Source of the DNA: Sipunculus nudus
Taxonomy: Eukaryota > Annelida > Sipuncula > Golfingiida > Sipunculidae
Direction of reading: 5' to 3'
NCBI GenBank assembly: GCA_026874595.1
Contig: CM049322.1
Coordinates: 51,363,386 to 51,427,385, forward strand
Length of the DNA stretch: 64,000 nucleotides
Under the pieces are notes generated by a model. That model searched no databases. It worked only from the letters and a program-made list of their open reading frames with translations, and had not been told where the DNA came from. Positions 23,001-34,929 of this stretch are shown here, piece by piece. The position numbers and the translations under genes are program-made. Numbering within the stretch: the stretch's first letter is position 1; every line of letters starts with the position of its first letter.

Positions 23001-24344
23001 AAAGGTCATGTCAAAATACAGTCTGACGCAGCACATGAGAATTCATACAGGTGGATACCCATTTGTTTGTGATATATGCGGCAAGAGGGTTAAAACACAC
23101 GGGCATATATTGCGGCATAAAAGATGCGTTCATGGAACAGAAGAAGAGAAAATCGCTAAAGCATATCAGGCTACATTGACATGTACAGTTTGTCAAAAAG
23201 AGTTGAGTAGTAAACGAAATCTAGAACAACACATGAGGCTTCACACAGGCGAGAAGCCATACCGGTGCAGTCTATGTGGCAAGTGTTATGCAAGCAACTC
23301 TGTCCTGCACGCTCATATTAGAAGGGTACACACAAAGGAAAAACCTAAACCAAAAGAAAAGAAGTTTGTGACTTGAGGGGATGGTGGCAAACAGGTGACA
23401 ACTTAAACAAGCTTATAGGATCATATGATAATACAAACCAGTGAAAGGCCACATACGTGTCCTCACTGTGATCGAGGTTTCAGATTGAATTCCCGTTTGA
23501 AAGTACATGTCCGCAGACATACAGGAAAGTAGTTTGTATGCGAAGATAGCGGGAAAGCATTTACTGAACGTTACAGGTTGAAGCACCATCTGAATGTCCA
23601 CACTGGGAAGCAGAGCGTCCAGTGCGGTGATTGTGGGAAAGTGTTAAATGACACTATTGTTTTCAAACAACATGTATGAAAGGTGCATGAGAGGAAGAAA
23701 ATATGAGTGCAATAAGACGCCAAGTAGTGGATTTAGCCTGCAGGAACACATGCGTCTTCATACAGGGGAAAGGCCTTATTCCTGTAAAGTATGCTCTCAA
23801 GCGTTTAAAACGAGGTAAGCGGTTCTTGCGCATGGGAAACGACATGTGCATTGTGGGAAACGTAGACCAATACCCAAAATGTTCAAAAGGCTTTCGCTCA
23901 AAACATGGTTTCCAGATACATGTAAGAAATAATTGATATAAAAAATTGTTACCGGCATGTTGTAGAATCATCAAGTGAAGAGGAGCCAAGCGTTTTCTTG
24001 TCCGGGAAGTCTGGTCCAAAAACTAATTCTTATTCATGTTCACAGTGTGACAAGCAATACATGACCGCCAGGGGTTTGAGAAAACATAAGAAAACCATGA
24101 AGAAGAAGAAGAAGAAGAGGGACTTTCTGAGATTGAAGACGAAGAAACGCCGTACTTTATGGATGAATCACTTTCCCCCAGGAAGATGTATGAGTGTGGT
24201 CATTGTGGTAAAGAGTACAAGAGAAGTCTAAAGAAGCATGAGCAGAAACATGTAGAGGAGCTGTCGTCAGAAAATGAGAACGAGAAGGGTAACGTGGAAG
24301 AAGAGTCCCCTTTGGATGACTGGAATGAGTTAAAAGAAATGTAG
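20051..24344 (+). pseudogene. Decaying paralogue of the 18-finger zinc-finger gene
   Basis: This copy aligns along its whole length with the intact gene at 50295-54536. The ATG matching the intact start is at 20051-20053, but that frame meets TAA at 20126-20128, and a 1-base deletion near 20151 shifts the frame back into the long one. From there 1068 codons stay open (20170-23376): the CxxC module, seven 40-residue repeats and fingers 1-8. A TGA at 23374-23376 replaces a cysteine codon. Beyond it the remaining fingers are readable but broken by TAA, TAG and TGA codons at many points, and about 100 bases covering finger 16 are gone near 23940. Homology runs on through the 3' UTR to about 24370. 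It is either a pseudogene or a truncated 8-finger gene using an inner start. Confidence 0.85.
20170..23376 (+). CDS. Residual open frame of the damaged copy, 8 C2H2 fingers
   Basis: Taking the first in-frame ATG (20170) gives 1068 residues. The frame upstream of it begins only at a TTG (20029) after a stop at 20026-20028. The product would keep the CxxC module (its first cysteines lie just after the ATG), an acidic linker, seven 40-residue repeats (about 20890-21680) and fingers 1-8 (about 22395-23325), ending KKFVT. The frame is remarkably open for a copy with a dead N-terminus, so either damage is recent or a shortened protein is still made. No transcript evidence is available from sequence. 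Confidence 0.4.
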   Translation: MCDKDSCKNCFEYFSDFNRFMSETVKYLCSNCGAMFVPHGIATSEIMINKITKQTTQNVPESRHPPSLPYNVSTFDDIPVQTSPRPQFPVAARDLSDEYENNDDYDACVDVTVDDDSERVTVLKSATYPVFGVKTFISGAVSMTPIVTTSKKGKPLLRLSIPNSCRDRELINGNMSATQKLKKGTVQSLSKLLQSSKVAKFYVRVETAPEPDQNSCRPARPVTEGMTNISDCVHRPGTESSGRSQIVLRKDIGYTEKCFVLDTSNPGKPECINQPDGESVGKVKIRVLLKDAGKSEKCVMSGTGIHGITQSKNQPEGQSDGHSEDVLLKDVGHTRKCVVSDTSFSCLPEYKNQPEGQCVIRSKLRVLLKDIRHTEKVSYSSILGIPECKFKPEGEPGGSSEQELPEDTSDTEECVVKDISIPDISECTKVLEREPGGSSENVLLKGIGLEEKSKVSDSSIPGRSECNTELDREFRHSSEQILPEDMSYTEECPLPNNCIPVTVAMFEDTVATKESPKAETGKHSGGEVFEDTEHNGSSPCFTSNEPKIVEVRNPVHESMEHTGHLENFNFCKYETVRNLVKKSALDVVENTETIGISDLVYQKPVQVHDKIYNKNPDDVCKRKQEPHGVIHYPALTGITDIDNVEMPMEGVTGDRQVEESTVTDMEINVYEVVKGEEDKKLSCSEIDSFMDTLELGSEELNKKTQSWSVDHSYSHQSKKTPLARVTKFPRQKSAYEMMSATRVHCRLCRKTFPSSSKCFAHVRNVHFLVGTHLNIKQRRVSLTRVKPRTTSGQDKPSVVIEEVSQELTSQLAPEAYLDAGLMATLTGAEERRHKFICGICKEGFMTVELVNQHCLVQHPGELVNIIQVQLGHVCEFCGKEEETKDKLKNHHKKHKSNFLVCELCKEEFRTISAVRWHAKVLHPTEKFVTVVKKRETLKCNVCGKKVMSKYSLTQHMRIHTGGYPFVCDICGKRVKTHGHILRHKRCVHGTEEEKIAKAYQATLTCTVCQKELSSKRNLEQHMRLHTGEKPYRCSLCGKCYASNSVLHAHIRRVHTKEKPKPKEKKFVT

Positions 24345-24370
24345 ATAGATATGACCTCATTTTATATGAT

Positions 24371-25056
24371 ACACCTTCTAAAGTACAATGCATTCGGCGC
24401 GACGAAATGAGACTAATAATCACATATGAGGCCCACAGTACTGAAAATCTTAGAATAAAGTGTCTGTTCTTTGTAATAAATAATAAAAATGAGAATGATA
24501 CAAATTGTATGAAATTGTTTTGCAACAGGCTTCTTATCTGTCTGTGCTGATATTGCAAATCTGTCGAAATTGCACCAGAGTATAAGGATTGGGCGCCTCT
24601 GGCTCAAGTGGTGCAAGAATTTACCAGCTTCTGGGTAAATATACATGCAAAACACTGACTGCAGATATTACATGCCTTCTTTGATCATTTTCAAGCACAC
24701 ACAAATTTATTCTTACGAGGCCACAGAAAAGCTAGTTTGAACATGCGCATTTTGACATTTTCCAAATATACTGCCTCTTCGATGATGATTTGACGAACGG
24801 TCTAGTAGTCGTATTTCCTCTTGCAAAAATGTCTCGTTCGTCTTTGGACGTCATACAACATCGCTCATGATAGAGACTCTGGGAAAAGTAATGTAAAATA
24901 GAAAGAACAGAGTTTTGGAGTTCTTCGTGCTCTGATTGCGTTCATGCCCTGGACCAGTTGGACTGTAGTGAAACCCAGCTAAAACAAGCGGTTCATAAGC
25001 GGAGGGAGAGTGTATTGTAAAACCAGTGTAAGGATTGTTGGACGGCTCTAGGCTAT
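24371..25056. other. Flank of the damaged gene, part of the duplication
   Basis: AATAAA at about 24475 could be an old polyadenylation signal. 24945-25056 matches 47095-46968 in inverted orientation (shared TGGGTTTCAC and CGCTTGTTTTAGC complement). No coding frame. Confidence 0.5.
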
Positions 25057-25173
25057 GTTACGTTCCCTATTGTAATAACGTCCCCTATTGTGGTAATTAT
25101 TAATAAGGGGTTACAAATAAGCTGTTTCTCTTTACCCCTATTGTAATAACATGCACTATTGTTATAATTATTA

Positions 25174-27644
25174 GTTCAGCTGACTATAAGTCATCTGAGC
25201 TATAGTCATGGTCCTTTGTCCGTCCGGCCGTCCGTCCGTTAACAGGGCACGTTTTAAAACCGTTGGACCTACGAATCCAAAATTCTGCATACCATTAGAT
25301 GTCCCCAAAATCTCCTACCATTATGAAAATTGGGTCATTAGAACTTCGTTCCTTCGAGATATTAAGGAAAAACCTCCGTTTTCCATAAAAAAGCAATTGT
25401 TACACTTCAAGTCTGCCTTATATCAAAACCACTGATCTGTTTTTGATCATATTTAGTATTCATATTCTTCCATACATTTTCTGTGCACATACCAACAATT
25501 AGGTCAGTATTGGGTATTATTTTGAAGTTATAGGCCCAAATATAATGCAATTTTTTAAAAATCAGGAAATATATTTGCTCACTTAACATGAGAATTGCTG
25601 AAGCTGAAGACTTTTTTTCAGGAATATAACTTTATTTAATCAAGATTCAATTGTTTGCCCAAAATTAGATCTGAATTTTGAAAATTTTTCAAGTTATTAG
25701 CATAAATAAAAAATCAATACCTTAAATTTTGTCCAACTTTGGCAGTGGCACGTTTTTTCCCTGTAAGCACCGTTGATTTAATTTCCACAGCATATATACA
25801 TAAGGATTTAATCTTTTAAAATCTGAAATTTCAAAGAAATTGTTTGAAAAGAGTAGCTTTTTTTTAAGTTTTCATACACCATGTCGAGTGTTGTTTACAT
25901 CTGGCCCACCCAGTAGTACAGCCTTCACTTGCATTATGTAACCCACCCCAGGCAGCTTGCCTTGACCCAGCTTGGCCACTACTAGCAGGCTTCTCCTCTG
26001 CCCTGCACTCAACCCCCCCCCCCCCCCCCAGCTGGTGCATAAACTAGATGAATGTTATAATTTTCTGTATTTTATTTTATTCTTGGACATACTACATTTT
26101 AGATTTTGTATTGTACCACCAGGGTTACAATGATTAAAGTGCACATTTAATTGTGTCCACAAAGTGATGTATTGCTATGAAAGTGTGGATGTTCATCAGA
26201 TAAGTAATGCTTTACTTCAGAAGAGTAAAACTTCACCAGGTGTGAAATTGACTATTAATTCCAGTTATTAATTATAGCTGAGATTGTAATTAGCATAATG
26301 ATATTGTTTGTCCCTCATCAACCAATAGTGTGTATACTTTATTTGAAAAGATGTTTTTATGTTATCAAATATACTGAATCTTTTATTTTATTTCGGTGAA
26401 TAAAATTAAGCATGTCCTGAAAACTCCAATGTGCAAAACTTTTAAAAAGGGATTAAGGAATAAATTTGTAGATGCCATGTTGTGGCATTATTTTCTTTTA
26501 CATTCAGTTTAAACATTTGAATTCTAAAGAATAAAATATATGTGTATGCATAATATGACCCAGTGTGAGCTACAATCTGGATATATAATGATTGCAACTT
26601 AGAATTCTTATATTTTAACTTATATTTTCACTTTTATATTACAAATTTATAACACTTGTAAATAAAAAAAAAGAATCAGATAAAAACTCTTAATGAAAAA
26701 AGTGGATATGCTAAAAAAAATAGGCTTATATATTAACTTAAATGCATTATTCCCTTGAAAGTGAAATGAAGGCATTGGTCCATTCTGTCCACTTGCCTGT
26801 CCATCTGTAAATTTTTCATATGCATCACAGTATCTCAAAACTTTTACTGTTTTTCTTCATGACAGTCTTGTCAGAGTGTTAGTTTGCAATCATATATTGA
26901 GAACTTTACTATAACCAAGTAGGAGGGCCCTTTCCTCTTAGCTTCTCATATGCTTATATGAATATAAAACATTACAATAAAATATTTTTTCATATTTTGC
27001 ATTTGCTAAAATTTCAAACTTTTGTCGTGACCCATGGGTCCTTTGTTTATATTCTGGATTCTCAATATCATTGTTTGGCTAAAACTGAATAAATACCAGA
27101 CATGGTGCAAATACTTTGCAAATGTATATGAATATGAATATGAATATGTACTCCATTATAAAATATCTTGCATAAGAATGGGAATTCAGGTAAAAATGAA
27201 AGTATTTGAATACCAGTGCAAATACTTTCAAAATGTATTCATGAATGCATATATTCTTTAATATTATTTTAATAATTATTTCAGTTATATTTTATTTAAA
27301 AAATCATATGATTCTCTCATTATTTTTAATAAAAATTATATTGGCACAATATTTGTTATTAAATTTTAATAAATAGTTAAACTCTTTTATTATATGTGCT
27401 GCTTATAAGTTATATGGCCAAGTCAAAATCTGTGTGACAATAGCACTCCATTTGTTAATAAAATAAATGAAATCAATCCTCTTCCCTGTCTCCAAAGATA
27501 CTATCAAAATTATACATAAGCTAAACACCAACAACTCATAATAAAGCTTATATTTATTACCACACAAAACCAGCATAGCCTCTTTTCCAAATCATATTTT
27601 TTATCATATATAACAGCTGAGCGCCGTGACCCATGGGTCCCTTG
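25174..27644 (+). mobile_element. Nested repeat with GTCCGTCCGGCCGTCCGTCC start
   Basis: Interrupts the surrounding element: flanks rejoin when compared with its other end near 30800. TTA occurs on both sides (25171-25173 and 27645-27647). The left end TTAGTTCAGCTGACTAT and the next 400 bases match 49364 backwards to about 48700. The right end carries GACCCATGGGTCCCTTG, also present at 27029. No long coding frame. Confidence 0.6.
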
Positions 27645-28139
27645 TTACATTAGGGGTTGTATTTGCAACCCCTATTGTAACAATATTTTTATTAAATTAG
27701 GGTATCTGGATGAAATGGTTTTTGCACACCAGCTATGGTAAAAAAAACTGTTAATACTGTGGGACAAAGAATATTTCGATTTTTCGAATATTTCGTTTTT
27801 ATGATTTGTTTATAAATTAAACAATAAATTGACCATGTATTTTAAATTGATGATCATTTATTTATTTAATTGATTTTTCAACAGGGTTGTGTATATATTG
27901 CATGTATGTAGTACAAATAATAGTGACTGACCATTCATTACAACAGCCAACTTTATTATAATTATTAATGACTGTACTATTTGGGTCTAAATTGTTTAAA
28001 AATTACAATTATTAAGAGATTTTGTGTATGTCGTATATTTGGACACGTGATAAAAAGTTTATGTTTACACTTAATATACTACATAACATTATTAAATAAC
28101 TATAAGTTCATCGATTATTGTTTTTCTTATTACAATAGG

Positions 28140-29390
28140 CAATGTTATTACAGAAGAAGTTGGGCCCAAGTAACCCCTGTTGTAATAAAGTTCAATATTG
28201 TAATAACCATTCAAAAACTGATTTTTTTTCAACAAGTAATTTTCAACATAAAAAGGGTATTTTAATATTTCCTCAAATGAAACTGTTGTAATTGTGCTAC
28301 TACTAATATTTCTATAAATTATAACTGTTTATTTACTAAAAAATGTCTATAATATTTATCTGTCATATATATCATTTTTACAATTGGTAACATTATAACA
28401 ATAGTGGTCGGGTCCGAGTTACCCCAGTTGTAATAAAGTTCCTTAATGTAATAAGCACTTAATTACATGTGTCATTAACTGTATATAAGGTGTTTTAATA
28501 TTTATTAAAATGCCACAATTGTTTGGTTTACAAATGCTAAAATGTCTTTAAATTATATCCATTCTTTATGTGTCTCCATGAACTTAAAAATATCCATAAG
28601 ATTTTTCTATCATCAATGTTATAACATTAAGGAACGTAATCATAATAGTGGTTGGGTCCGAGTAACCCCTATTGTTATAAAGTTCCTTCATGTGATAACC
28701 ATTTAATTGCATATAAGTCATTTACGGTATAAAATGTGTTTTAATTTTTAATAAAATGCCACAACTGATTGGTTTACAATTGCTTAAATGTCTGTAAATT
28801 ATAACTGTTCTGAATGTCTTTCCATGAACTACAACAGTATCCAAAAGATTTTTCTATCATGAATTTTCAATACAATAGGCAACGTTAATAAACTAGTAGT
28901 TTGCTCAGAGTAACCCCTATTGTAGTTAAGTTTTTAATATAATAACCACTTCATAACGTATGCTACTTACGGTATAAAAGGTGTTTTAATATTTATTAAA
29001 ATTCCACAGTTGTATGGTTTACAACTGTTGAAATGTGTCTCAATGAACTACAAAAGTATCCTTAAGATGTTTTCTATCATAATTTTGTATTACAATAGGC
29101 AACGTTATTATAATATCGGTTGGGTCCGAGTAACCCCTATTGTAATAGAGATCCTAATGTAATAATCACTAAATTACATATGTCATTTACGGTATAAAGT
29201 TGTTTTAATGTTTATGAAAATGCCACAGATAAAGTGTCTGTAAAATAAAGGTGTTCTCAATGTATCTCCATATACTGCAAAAATATCCATAAGATTTTCC
29301 TGTCACAACTTTATCTTACAACATGCAACGTTATTACAAAAGTGGTTGGGCCAGAGTAACCCCTATTGTAATAAAGTTCCCTTTATGTAT
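28140..29390. repeat. Tandem repeat of about 220-245 bp, six units
   Basis: Unit landmarks GAGTAACCCC (or close variants) at about 28173, 28417, 28662, 28912, 29129 and 29355, each followed by TATTGTAATAAAGTTCC-like sequence. Confidence 0.75.
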
Positions 29391-30905
29391 TAAGCTTTAG
29401 TGCAGAAACATATTGCAGCCAGAAGACTTATTGGTGAACAAAGTAATAATTACCAAACATCACCGAAACGTGACCATTCGAACCAACTCGGCTTGATGGT
29501 TTCGGAGAAGAAGATACCTGTAGCAATTTGGCTGAAATTGCTTTTATGGCACAGTACTAAGTTCAAAAGCATATTGTTAGGTAAAAATCATTGAAGTAGA
29601 ACAATTTGAGGATGGACTAGTAAATTTAAGTAAATATCAAGTAAATTTAAGTAAAAGTAATAATAAAAGGAACAGAGCCATGGTAAGCGCCTGATTTCAG
29701 TAAGTGTCTTTTTATTCGTTAATGCCATTTTGAATTTTTAGAAGACATTAAATGTGTTGATGTGAATGAATGCCTGTAAAAAAATATGAAAACTTATGAT
29801 GAAGCAACTACATTTGAAAAAAAGAATATTTGTTTATTGTTTAATCAGCATGCACTTGCCTTCAAATTGGTCGATGACTTTGAAGTGGAAGAGTCAGTGT
29901 AAAGTGTGTATATATATATATATATTGGAACCCACACTCCGAACTCCTGCAGAACTCGACACCCCTTTCAAATTGCAAGACAGACACATGTCAATTTCAA
30001 TATCATAACAATCTGTCTGAGGATCACTCAGAACAGGGGTGTGACAGTGAAATGTATTAAAACCTGCTTGTTACCAACCTGGTCCTGACCAAGACTGAAG
30101 TGACAAAACGTTGTACGAAATTCAGCGTCAGGTCCCATGACAATCACTACCCTACAAATGACACATAAAAATAATCTAAAAGCGTGGTCATTACATTATT
30201 GGGCTTCTTACAATTTGGGTTACTCGGTCCAACCTGTATTGTAATAACCTTGGCCATTGTAATAATGAAGACATGGTAATATTGTCCACAAATAACAAGA
30301 GATCTTGGATTAAAATGAAAATAAAGAATAATTTCCAAAATAAAGCAATAATAATTATTCGTTATTATATGTTATTCTGGTTCCATTAAAAAGCATTTCA
30401 CATTCATACGTGGCTTTATTAAGATATATTAATAATTTGATATATTAAATTATAGTACAATTTATATAACGTATAATATTATATTAATAATAAATTAATT
30501 TACGGGCTAAGGCAGCGATTCATCAGCCCTCTCAACAGTATTCAACAGTTTATAACAGTAAGTGTTTGTAAAAATCACAAATGTAATTTGGTCAAGGGAT
30601 AATAATTTATTAATATTTATAATATTATATATTACAACCAACATGTCTATAGGCATCGTTTTGTGTGTGGTATCACAGAATTAACATTTTTTTATCAAAG
30701 CTGGTGTGCAAAAACCATTGTAACCAGAACCCCTAATGTAATAAAAATGTTATTACAATAGGGGTTGCAAATACAACCCCAAATGTAATAATCACAACAA
30801 GAGTGCACGTTATTAAAATAAGGGTTATGAGGCCCAGCTCATTTGTAACCCCTGATGTAATAATTATTACAAAAGGGGACGCTATTGCAATAGGGAACGT
30901 AAATT

Positions 30906-31174
30906 ACATTTATCATTACTTTTTATTCCCATTTTTTCCAAAAACGGATTCAAATTTAAACACCTGTGTAAAATTCTATACTGAAACATTCTTATTTTGT
31001 ATCGATAGTATTCCTGTGTAATTCGCTAAATGCATTCAGGACCCTTTCTACTGATACTTCGTTTATGTCAAGTTCCCATTTTTTACACACTCGTTCAGAA
31101 GTTTCATATTGTCCTTGAATTAGAATATCATAAATGTATCTAGTTGCTATCCTCAGATATTTGTAAGGAGACAA
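30906..31174 (-). pseudogene. LINE ORF2 C-terminal tail
   Basis: Frames read SERVCKKWELDINE, then FQYRILHRCLNLNPFLEKMG, matching the conserved region before the terminal zinc knuckle of L1/Tx1-like elements. It breaks off at SNDKC near 30906. Confidence 0.6.
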
Positions 31175-31689
31175 CTTTACTTTCTTCCTCTTGTACCTCG
31201 GATCTTACACCCAGTAGTTTCATTCTCATTTAAATGGCACTTGCAATTCTGTGATATGTTAAATAATCAATACCCACCATATACTTGTACTTAAACTTTT
31301 GAAATGTTAAAACTTCATACTTATCTGAACCCTCCTGGACCGTTATTCCATATAAACGAGTATAAAATCTTATTCAATTATTTTATGTAATTTTCGCTTG
31401 GACTTGGTATGACGGACATTAAGTAAGTCAACTGTGATATAATATCTGATTTTTTCTACTCGTCCATTTCATTATGGCCTCTTTTATTTTAAGCATTACA
31501 GATTTATAATTTAATTTAATAGTCTCTTCTATTTTTCAAACATCTTTCGAGAACCATTTATGGTTTTCCATACAAGTTCTTGAATTCTCTCCTTTTCATA
31601 TATGTAACAATTTACATGACTTCAGTCTTTTCCTCATTTATCCTGAGGCCTGAACATTTTTGAAAAGCAGGAAATATATCTAAAACAGA

Positions 31690-32512
31690 TTTTACTGATT
31701 CCACATTTGATAAAATTCACATGGTGTCGTCGGCATATTGCACTTATGTTATATCCCTTTCTATTATTTTAAAACCTCTAACATATCCGGAATCTCAGAA
31801 TTTCTGCGCAGAGGATAAACAAGTATGGGGATAAGGGACATCCCTGCCAAACACCTCTTGATATTTTAAAAAATTCTGAGAAACTTCCCCGATTGATCAC
31901 ACAAGAAGTTATGTCTTTATACATCATTTTTATCCATTTTAACATTTTAGGGACCAACATTGAAGGATTCTAACGTTTCCCATATAAATGAATGTTCTAA
32001 CAAATCATATGCGTTTTGAAAATCTATTGAAACAAAACAAAAGCTTTTTCTCTTTTTTTCCTTTAATTAATCCAATATTATGATTAATTTATTTATTCCT
32101 TCCCCTATAAATCTGTTCGGCACAAAACCTGTTTGATCACTGTCAATTAGATTGGCGAGGTATTTTTTAACCTATTCGCTATTGTTTTTGCGATAATTTT
32201 GTTATCTATGTTAAGCAGCGATATAGGTCGCCAGTTTTTTACATAGAGCTTGTCTTTCCCAATTTTCGGGATTACCGTAATTATGCCTTGTCCTGTAGAC
32301 AAAGATAGCCTCCCTATTTCAAGAGACTCTTTGATCATCTTCAAATATGTTTCCTTCAGGTGAGGCCAAAATTTCATATAAAACTCCGCTGAAAAACCAT
32401 CTGTCCCAGGCGATTTATTTCTCTTAAACGATCTGAGCACATTGTAGATTTCACTCTCCGTAATCGGCCCTTCTAAATCTCTTTTTTCACATGCATTTAA
32501 AGCTTTCTTCAA
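31690..32512 (-). pseudogene. LINE ORF2, reverse transcriptase domain in broken frames
   Basis: KSPGTDGFSAEFY and NWRPISLLNIDNKI (32512-32147), then SDQTGFVPNRFIGE and SIDFQNAYD (about 32140-31990), then RGVWQGCPLSPYLF (31960-31778), then QYADDT (about 31720-31740). These are successive reverse-transcriptase motifs but lie in different frames with stops between, so the protein cannot be made. Confidence 0.85.
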
Positions 32513-32859
32513 TTTTATACTACTGAAAAAAAATCCATAGAACTCTTTTTCGCCCCTTCAGATGTTTATAGACTCATATAGAATTTGTTTAGTGTTTTCA
32601 ATATGTCCTTTGGATTTTTAATAATGTTTCCATTACTCTCCTTCAACATATGTATACATTTTTATTAAAATTTCGTTTTTCTAAATTGAGAAAATATTTT
32701 GTTTGTTTATCACCCTCTTCCAGCCACCTTACCTTACTCCTTATCATTGCTCCTTTAGTTTTATTCTCAATCAGTTTACCTATCTCCCTTTTTATTTTAC
32801 AAATATTTGACTGTTTATCCTACATATTCCTCATCTTCCATTAAAGAGACATTCAATTT

Positions 32860-33603
32860 TCAAAAGCCCTTTCCTCGCTTATAATCTGCAACCTGTAATT
32901 CTAATTTTACTACGTCATGGTCACTTTTATATCCTGTCACTATTTTAACATTCCTAACATTTTGAACTAAACACTCTGAAACCATTATATAATCTAGACG
33001 AGACCCCATTCTGAAAGGATTTTGTCTTTGCCAAGTAAACTGTTTCGTTGCAGGGTTCATTTTACGCCATATATCAATAAGTCCCCTATCACAGCACCAA
33101 TCCAAAAGCACACGTTGTGCCTTTGCGTTATAATTCTCTCCCCCTATTCTATCCATATCATTATTCATCACTACATTAAAATCTCCTCCTATTAAGCATT
33201 TATCACTTAAAACAACTTCAATTTTATGTCTTAACTCCAAGAAAAAATCAGGATCATCCGTATTCGGGCCATATATATTTGCTAACGTTATTCTGAAGTC
33301 ATCCGATTCAACATCTAGTATTATGTATCTACCGTTCTGATCTGTATGACACCGATGTACCAGGTATTCAAAATTATTTTTAAACAGAATACACACTCCC
33401 TTTGAATTTCTAGTGCCGTGAGAAAAATAAATTCTGCCTCCCCACTCAGCCTTCCACATGTTGCAATCATTAGGCCTACTTTGTGTTTCTTGCAATAAAA
33501 TAACATTGTGCTCACTTTGATTAAGCCAATAAAATATCTCTCTTCTTTTCAATGCAGCAGGCAATCCTCTAACATTAAAACTAAAAAGCTTAATAGTATT
33601 CAT
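32860..33603 (-). pseudogene. LINE ORF2, apurinic-type endonuclease domain
   Basis: 247 residues with the endonuclease/phosphatase fold signatures in order: FNVRGL near residue 10, LLQETQ near 37, NIYGPN near 110, GGDFNVVM near 141, SRLDYIMV near 202 and SDHDVV near 227. Catalytic Asn, Glu, Asp and His positions look intact. The frame ends with a stop straight after the domain, where a full ORF2 should continue into reverse transcriptase. Confidence 0.85.
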
Positions 33604-34041
33604 TTCGTAAATGCAAAAAAAAAATACAGATATTCTTACTCAACACACAGATAAACAAAAACGCATATACCTGTTACCTCCCTTGTTCCTATCTGTTGTG
33701 TGTTACTTCAACGCTCCATATTAACAAATCCTCGTTTAAATCAACAGTATCTCCATTTTTACCAATACACAAAATAAACAGATCTTTTTTCAACTTTCTA
33801 ATTTAAAATTGAATAATATTCAAGAAAAATGTTAAAATTTAACTTACAAATCCTGCTTTCAACATTTTACAGCCATATCCACCATACCATTTCATATCCA
33901 CAGTGTCTATTAATTGAGTACACACATCCAAATTTTATTCAATCGGAACTGTCTGTCCCTCAATAATAAGCTTTCCCCTCTAAAACCGTCCTTTCTTTTC
34001 GTCATGGTAGGCTGCCGTCAACTGTTTCCTAGCTCTTTTCT

Positions 34042-34797
34042 TTAGCTTATAGTCTTCAAAGGTGAGGTCTTCTTCTCAGCCTCTTTCACTATCGCGTTCT
34101 TCACCGGCCTGCAATACATTCGTGCAATAATCTGCCTATTTCCACTGTCAGTTTTCGGACCCGTCCTATGGGCATGTTCAATGAGCTTTACAGCGACATT
34201 GACAGACTTTTGTGGATCCAAACTATTGTTCACGAGCACCTGCGCCACCAAATTGACACAGTCTTCGCTGTCATGTTCCACTGGACCTATCACCCGAATA
34301 TTATATTCCCTACTATAACGTTCCATTTCATTTATTTTTTTTTTCAAAATATTCTCCTCCAAATCATCTACTGTCTTTTCCAAATTTCTCTCATCTGTCT
34401 TTAAACACTCAATATCTCTTTTAAGCTCTGTGTTTTTCTGTTTTAACCAATCCAAATCTTTGCCTTGCTAATCTGAACTCTCCTGTGAGAGTTGAACACT
34501 TTGTTACAAGTCAAATATATTAGTTGACTGGGTATTTGTTTTATCTTTTATGTTATTTATTTCTGTGGTTAGTTCGTGTAACAGACTCACTTTTGTAGCC
34601 TCAATTGCTTTTATCAGAGTAACCTCCAACATTTCTATCTGTGCCTCGACGTGGGTCGTCACTCCCTGAGCACCAGGTAATATATCCTGACCTCCCTGAC
34701 TGTCCTCCATATCACCTCTCTCTCTTGTTAAGTACTTTTCTAAAATTGTCTCTGGTTCAGTTTCTTTCAAGCTTGGCTTATTCCGTCGTGGTGGCAT
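34042..34797 (-). pseudogene. LINE ORF1, interrupted
   Basis: Starts at MPPRRNKPSLK (34797), a typical basic start, with a predicted coiled coil (heptad-like stretches rich in Glu, Lys and Leu, 34640-34330), then a segment with RYSREYNIRVIG followed by RQIIARMYCR, as in the RNA-binding domain of L1-type ORF1 proteins. A stop between 34504 and 34455 splits it, and the C-terminus is short. Its normal role is to bind the element's RNA as a trimer. Confidence 0.65.
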
Positions 34798-34929
34798 TTC
34801 TAACTCAATATTTGTGTATGAAAGGTCTTTCAAGTGTCCAAGGCTCTTATTATTTCACTTTTCCCGAGCGCTCTGCACACAACAGTCTACACTCCTCCCA
34901 TACCGGAACCGGAAGTCAGAAAAAAAATC

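Larger units (their letters stand above)
25057..30902. mobile_element. Terminal-inverted-repeat element built of CCCCTATTGTAATAA motifs
   Basis: Ends TTACGTTCCCTATTG and complement, with inverted similarity over 120 bases or more (ACGTCCCC, AAGGGGTTACAAAT, CCTATTGTAATAA). 28140-29390 holds about six tandem units of 220-245 bases, each with a copy of GAGTAACCCCTATTGTAATA; more inverted copies sit at 30190-30260 and 30710-30900. No transposase is visible. A second element occupies 25174-27644. The right end abuts LINE coding sequence. Confidence 0.7.
30906..34918 (-). mobile_element. LINE retrotransposon (L1/Tx1-type), broken copy
   Basis: On the minus strand the order is a GC-rich 5' end near 34918, ORF1 (34797 to 34042, interrupted), ORF2 endonuclease (33603-32860), reverse transcriptase pieces (32512-31700) and a C-terminal tail (31174-30906). 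Several stops and frame changes make it inactive. The coding match ends at 30906 exactly where the neighbouring inverted-repeat element starts, so the LINE 3' end has been lost. Confidence 0.85.

Noticed and set aside
28140-29390. CRISPR-like regular repeats
   Set aside because: Units are 220-245 bases with diverged interiors in a eukaryotic genome; there is no short direct repeat with unique spacers.
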